A stretch of DNA of 7,912 nt from DATBIO01 sp036556965 (GTDB lineage: Bacteria; Acidobacteriota; Vicinamibacteria; Fen-336): NCBI GenBank assembly GCA_036556965.1, contig DATBIO010000103.1, positions 1 through 7,912 on the forward strand, in the 5' to 3' direction. Under the pieces are notes generated by a model. The model was not told where the DNA came from, searched no databases, and was given only the letters and a program-made list of their open reading frames with translations. Position 1 is the first letter of the stretch. Every line of letters begins with the position of its first letter. Of the stretch, positions 4,602 through 7,912 are shown piece by piece. Made by a program: the position numbers and the translations under genes.

Positions 4602-7553
4602 GTGCTGGAAGGGCCGGACTGGGAGCGCCTCGACGCGCTTCTCGACGCCGCGCTCGGCGTGCCCCCGGAGGAGCGCCCGCGCTGGCTGGAGGAGGCCTGC
4701 GGCGCCGACCTCTCCCTGCGCGCGCGCCTGGAGACCCTGATCGGGCTCGCGGAGTCCGAGAAGGGGGCGCTGCAGCCGGGGGGAGCGCAGAGCGGCCCCC
4801 TGTGGGAAGAGGTCGTGGACGAGCTGGAGCGCGTGGAGGACGCGCCGCTGGCGCCGGGCGACCGTGTCGGCCCCTACGAGGTGGTGAGCCTGCTGGGCTC
4901 GGGCGGGATGGGCCGCGTCTACCGCGCGCGCGACGCGCGGCTGGGCCGCGAGGTGGCCATCAAGGCGCTGGCCGCCGCCTTTCTCGGGCGCGAGGCCAGC
5001 CTGCGGCGGTTCGAGCGCGAGGCACGCACCCTGGCCGCCCTCAGCCATCCCAATATTGCCGCCATCCACGAGGTCCTGTCCGTGGGCGACTCGCCCTACC
5101 TCGTGCTGGAGCTGGTGGAGGGGCCCACCCTGGCCGACCGTCTGGAGCGCGGGGCCCTGCGCGTGGAGGAGGCCCTGGGCATCGGGGTCCAGATCGCGGA
5201 GGCTCTCGAGGAGGCGCACCGCCGCGGCGTCGTCCACCGCGACCTCAAGCCGTCCAACGTGAAGCTCGACCCCGCCGGGCGCGTGAAGGTGCTGGACTTC
5301 GGCCTCGCCACCACGGAGCCCGAGTCCGGCGACGCCGACCTCACGCGCACGGCCGGGGCCACGCTCCCCGGTGCCATCCTGGGCACCGCGCCCTACATGA
5401 GCCCGGAGCAGGCGCGCGGCCGGGACGTGGACCGCCGGGCCGACATCTGGTCGTTCGGCTGCCTCCTGTACGAGATGCTCACCGGCGTCCGCGCGTTCGC
5501 GGGCGAGAACCTGTCGGACGTGCTGGCGGCCGTCCTGCGCGACGAGCCGGACCTGGGCCGCCTGCCCTCCGCCCTTCCCCCTTCCGTGCGCCGCCTCCTG
5601 GAGCGGTGCCTGCGCAAGGACCCGCGCCGGCGGGTGCAGGACATGGGCGACGTGCGCCTGGAGCTCCAGGAGCCGGAGGCGGGGGCCCCCGCCGCGTCCC
5701 CGCGCCCGTCGTCGCGCCTGCCCTGGGCGGTGGCCGCGGCCGCCCTGGTCGCGGCCGGAGTGGCGGGGGCCGCGCTGCTCCGCGCACGCGCCGGACCGCC
5801 GGCGGTGGCCGCGCGCCCGCGCCACCTGCAGCTCGAGCCGGGCGGCGACGTCAGCGTGGCCCGCGACTACGCCACCTCCTTCGCCATCGCCCCGGACGGC
5901 TCCGCCGTCGTCTTCGTGGGTGCCCGCGCCGGGACCACCCGCCTCTACCTGCGGCCGCTCGACCGCCCGGAGATCAAGGCCCTCCCGGGGACGGAGGACG
6001 CCTGGCAGCCCTTCTTCTCGCCCGACGGGCGCTTCGTGGCCTTCTTCGCCGACCGCAAGCTGCACAAGGCCCCCGTGGCCGGAGGCCCCGCCGTCACGCT
6101 GGCCGAGATCGGCAACAACCCGCGCGGCGCCAGCTGGGGGCCCGCAGGCGACATCGTCCTCGCCCCCACCCAGACCTCGGGCCTGGCCCTGGTCAGCGAC
6201 CAGGGTGGTCCCCTGCGCGAGCTCACGCGCCTGGACGCCACGCGCGGCGAGCGCGCGCACCGCTGGCCGCAGTTCCTCCCGGGGGGCGCGGCCGTGCTCT
6301 TCAACACCGCGGGCGAGGACGGGACCTTCGACGACGCGCTCATCGAGGTCGTGGACGTGGTCAGCGGCGCCCGCCGGGTGCTGCACGCGGGGGGCGCCCA
6401 CCCGCGCTACGCGCCCAGCGGGCACCTGGTCTTCGCGCGCACGCCCGGGCTCTACGCCGTGCCCTTCGACGCCGGGCGGCGCGTGGCCCACGGCGAGGCG
6501 CGCCTCGTGCTGGAGGGCGTCGCCTACAGCGCGCGCAACGGCGGGACGCAGATGGCCCTGGCCGAGGAGGGCACGCTGGTGTACGTGCCCGCGCGCCCCG
6601 CCCCCCTCGAGCGCCACCTCGGATGGCTGCGGCCGGGCGGGGCGGTGGACCCGATCAGCGGCGAGGCCCGGCGCTTCCGCGAGCCGCGGCTCAGCCCCGA
6701 CGGCGGCCGCATCGCCGTCATCGTGACCGGCGACGACGGGAGCGACGCCTGGCTGCTGGACGTGGCCAGCCGCACTCCCGCCCGGCTGACCTTCGGCCGC
6801 GTGGCGCACCGTCCCGTGTGGACGCCCGACGGCCGCGCCGTGACCCTGGGCCTGGTGGAGGCGCGGCGGTGGCGGCTGGCCACCGTCGAGGCGGACGGAG
6901 GTCGCCTGGGGCCCGCGCTGGTGGAGAGCGCGAACCGCCTCTACCCCTGCGCGTGGTCGCGCGACGGGCGCCGGCTCGTCTACCAGGAGCGGCGCCCGGA
7001 CTCCGGCTGGGACCTCATGGTGCTGCCCGTGGGCGTGGACGGCCGGCCGGAGGGCGCGCCGGAGGCGCTGGCGGCGTCGCAGGCGAACGAGGAGAACGGA
7101 ACGCCCTCGCCCGACGGCGCGTGGGTCGCCTTCGACTCCGACGAGGTGGACGGCGTGGCCCAGGTGTACGTGGCGCCTCTCGGCCGCCCGGGCGACACGC
7201 TGCGCGTGACCATCGACGGCGGCCGCGACCCGCGCTGGTCGGCCGCCGGCCACCTCTACTACTGGAACACGAGGGTCTTCGAGGTGCGGCGGCTGGAGGG
7301 CCGGCCGTCCCGCGGCCGCTGGACGGCGACCTCGGAGGCGCCGGCCCTGCCCTCGGAAGGCGAGGCGCCGGACGGCTCGGGCCTGCGCTTCGCGTCGTCC
7401 CCCGAGGCCAACGTCTACGAGCTGGACGCGCGGACCGGGCGGATCCTGGTGCTGGCCGTCGAGGGCCCCGAGCCCGCGTCCGAGCCGTTCCGCGTGATGG
7501 TGGCCACGGGCTGGCTGGACGAGCTCAGGGCGCGGCTTCTCTCCGCGCCCTGA
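4602..7553 (+). CDS. Membrane-anchored Ser/Thr protein kinase with PD40/TolB-type propeller sensor
   Basis: A 983-residue Hanks-type kinase. Residues 5-50 form the helical leader seen in many acidobacterial-style kinases (DWERLDALLDAALGVPPEER, then EEACGADLSLRARLETLI). The kinase domain spans about 91-355: glycine loop GSGGMG (99-104), VAIK with K121, likely alpha-C Glu E140, HRDLKPSN (212-219, catalytic D214), DFG (232-234), SPE (267-269) and DIWSFG (281-286). All catalytic residues are present. The activation segment contains T237, T238, T248, T250 and T254, possible autophosphorylation sites. A Pro-rich linker leads to one membrane helix (about 375-393). The C-terminal part (about 406-970) carries some ten or eleven PD40-like strands such as FFSPDGRFVAFFA and LSPDGGRIAVIV, enough for more than one propeller. 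It should lie outside the cytoplasmic membrane. It ends with the GWLDELRARLL tail usual for this architecture. GTG at 4602 follows the sigma stop by one base; no strong Shine-Dalgarno is seen. The sigma factor is its most likely substrate (inference). Confidence 0.95.
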   Translation: MLEGPDWERLDALLDAALGVPPEERPRWLEEACGADLSLRARLETLIGLAESEKGALQPGGAQSGPLWEEVVDELERVEDAPLAPGDRVGPYEVVSLLGSGGMGRVYRARDARLGREVAIKALAAAFLGREASLRRFEREARTLAALSHPNIAAIHEVLSVGDSPYLVLELVEGPTLADRLERGALRVEEALGIGVQIAEALEEAHRRGVVHRDLKPSNVKLDPAGRVKVLDFGLATTEPESGDADLTRTAGATLPGAILGTAPYMSPEQARGRDVDRRADIWSFGCLLYEMLTGVRAFAGENLSDVLAAVLRDEPDLGRLPSALPPSVRRLLERCLRKDPRRRVQDMGDVRLELQEPEAGAPAASPRPSSRLPWAVAAAALVAAGVAGAALLRARAGPPAVAARPRHLQLEPGGDVSVARDYATSFAIAPDGSAVVFVGARAGTTRLYLRPLDRPEIKALPGTEDAWQPFFSPDGRFVAFFADRKLHKAPVAGGPAVTLAEIGNNPRGASWGPAGDIVLAPTQTSGLALVSDQGGPLRELTRLDATRGERAHRWPQFLPGGAAVLFNTAGEDGTFDDALIEVVDVVSGARRVLHAGGAHPRYAPSGHLVFARTPGLYAVPFDAGRRVAHGEARLVLEGVAYSARNGGTQMALAEEGTLVYVPARPAPLERHLGWLRPGGAVDPISGEARRFREPRLSPDGGRIAVIVTGDDGSDAWLLDVASRTPARLTFGRVAHRPVWTPDGRAVTLGLVEARRWRLATVEADGGRLGPALVESANRLYPCAWSRDGRRLVYQERRPDSGWDLMVLPVGVDGRPEGAPEALAASQANEENGTPSPDGAWVAFDSDEVDGVAQVYVAPLGRPGDTLRVTIDGGRDPRWSAAGHLYYWNTRVFEVRRLEGRPSRGRWTATSEAPALPSEGEAPDGSGLRFASSPEANVYELDARTGRILVLAVEGPEPASEPFRVMVATGWLDELRARLLSAP

Positions 7554-7571
7554 GCCTCCCCGCCCTCAGGG
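7548..7571. terminator. Possible bidirectional terminator hairpin between convergent genes
   Basis: A perfect seven-base inverted repeat, CCCTGAG (7548-7554) and CTCAGGG (7565-7571), flanks a ten-base C-rich loop. It sits exactly at the junction of two convergent genes. Both stop codons lie in its arms (TGA at 7551-7553 on plus; TCA at 7566-7568, read as TGA on minus). There is no T-tract on either side, so it is not a canonical intrinsic terminator. In such GC-rich DNA a stem this short could arise by chance. Confidence 0.35.
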
Positions 7572-7912
7572 GTGTGGGACCAGGCTGACGTCGTCGATGG
7601 CGAGCTGCCCCGCGTTGCCCGCCTCCACGATGATGGTGATGCGGTCGGACCCGTTCACGGTGCTCGCGATCTCCAGCGTCTGCTCGGCGTAGTCGTAGGT
7701 CCCGGTCGGGAGGGCCAGCACGACCTCCTGCTGGATCCCGATCACCTGAAGGTCGTCGATCTGCACGCGCGCCCGGGGGCTGCCCCCCACGTTGAGCCCG
7801 CCCACGAAGAGCCGCAGCGTGTACAGGTCCCCCGCTTTGCCGCTGCGGACGAGCCGCTGGCTCAGCTGCTTGACCTGGGCGGTGCGGCCCACCAGGCGGA
7901 AGAAGCAGCGGC
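7566..7912 (-). CDS. C-terminal end of a secreted-type jelly-roll (carbohydrate-binding-like) protein, 5' end outside window
   Basis: The last 114 or so codons of a minus-strand gene that runs past the window's right edge. The frame is open to the edge, reading RCFFRLVGR before the internal GTG at 7892-7890, so that GTG is unlikely to be the true start. The sequence alternates beta-strands: KQLSQRLVRSGKAGDLYTLRL, ARVQIDDLQ, EVVLALPTGTYDYAEQTLEI, DRITIIVEAGNAGQLAIDDVSLVP. The order 'K-x-LSQ-x-L-x-x-SG-x-AGD-x-YTL' followed by a final IDDVSL strand is typical of CBM4/9-like or galactose-binding-like jelly rolls at the C-termini of exported bacterial proteins. No catalytic motif is visible in this fragment, so the function of the whole protein cannot be stated. 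It converges on the kinase gene with 12 bases between the stops and is a separate transcription unit. Confidence 0.75.
   Translation of the reverse strand, partial: RCFFRLVGRTAQVKQLSQRLVRSGKAGDLYTLRLFVGGLNVGGSPRARVQIDDLQVIGIQQEVVLALPTGTYDYAEQTLEIASTVNGSDRITIIVEAGNAGQLAIDDVSLVPHP

Noticed and set aside
4293..7253. A 986-codon open frame on the minus strand opposite the kinase gene
   Set aside because: Its translation is His/Gly/Ala/Arg-rich with no recognisable domain, while the opposite strand has a full kinase with all motifs. Long antisense frames are expected where third codon positions are almost always G or C.
5811..7511. Annotation of the kinase C-terminus as TolB
   Set aside because: PD40 strands are shared with TolB, but the domain is joined to a kinase and membrane helix and the TolB N-terminal domain is missing. 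It is a sensor module of the same fold.

Overview
The window is very GC-rich bacterial DNA with strong G/C bias at third codon positions and almost no non-coding sequence. It carries five plus-strand genes packed head to tail and the 3' end of a sixth gene on the minus strand. No tRNA, rRNA, CRISPR array, insertion sequence or clear promoter is visible, and no gene-free stretch exceeds about 12 bases. The fifth gene has a membrane-anchored Ser/Thr kinase with a TolB/PD40-type propeller, a short helical N-terminal leader and a PF07638-type ECF sigma factor directly upstream. That combination, with the GC content, suggests Acidobacteriota or a similar soil or sediment phylum (Myxococcota and Gemmatimonadota are alternatives). 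This placement is inferred from gene content only.

Layout: (1) 2-892, an RmlD-like NAD(P)-binding sugar-nucleotide reductase, probably cut at its 5' end by the window edge. (2) 889-2385, a protein with an N-terminal region that looks like a catalytically dead protein-kinase C-lobe lacking an N-lobe, fused to an eight-bladed PQQ/BamB-like beta-propeller without an export signal. (3) 2382-4037, a two-domain AAA+ ATPase with a degenerate first module and an intact second one. (4) 4034-4600, an ECF-type sigma factor. (5) 4602-7553, a complete Ser/Thr kinase with one membrane segment and a large C-terminal propeller. (6) 7566-7912, minus strand, the C-terminus of a secreted-type jelly-roll (carbohydrate-binding-like) protein, converging on gene 5.

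Genes 1-4 overlap at their junctions by 4 bases (ATGA, GTGA, GTGA), and gene 5 starts one base after gene 4 ends, so all five are probably co-transcribed and translationally coupled. Genes 2-5 read as a signalling cassette: an envelope-facing propeller-kinase (gene 5) may phosphorylate the sigma factor (gene 4), whose region 2.2 has a Thr-Thr pair where ordinary ECF factors carry acidic residues. The pseudokinase-propeller (gene 2) and the AAA+ ATPase (gene 3) are candidate cytoplasmic modulators or effectors. The kinase-to-sigma link follows a known precedent for this sigma group. The roles of genes 2 and 3 are inference, and they are the least familiar part of the window.
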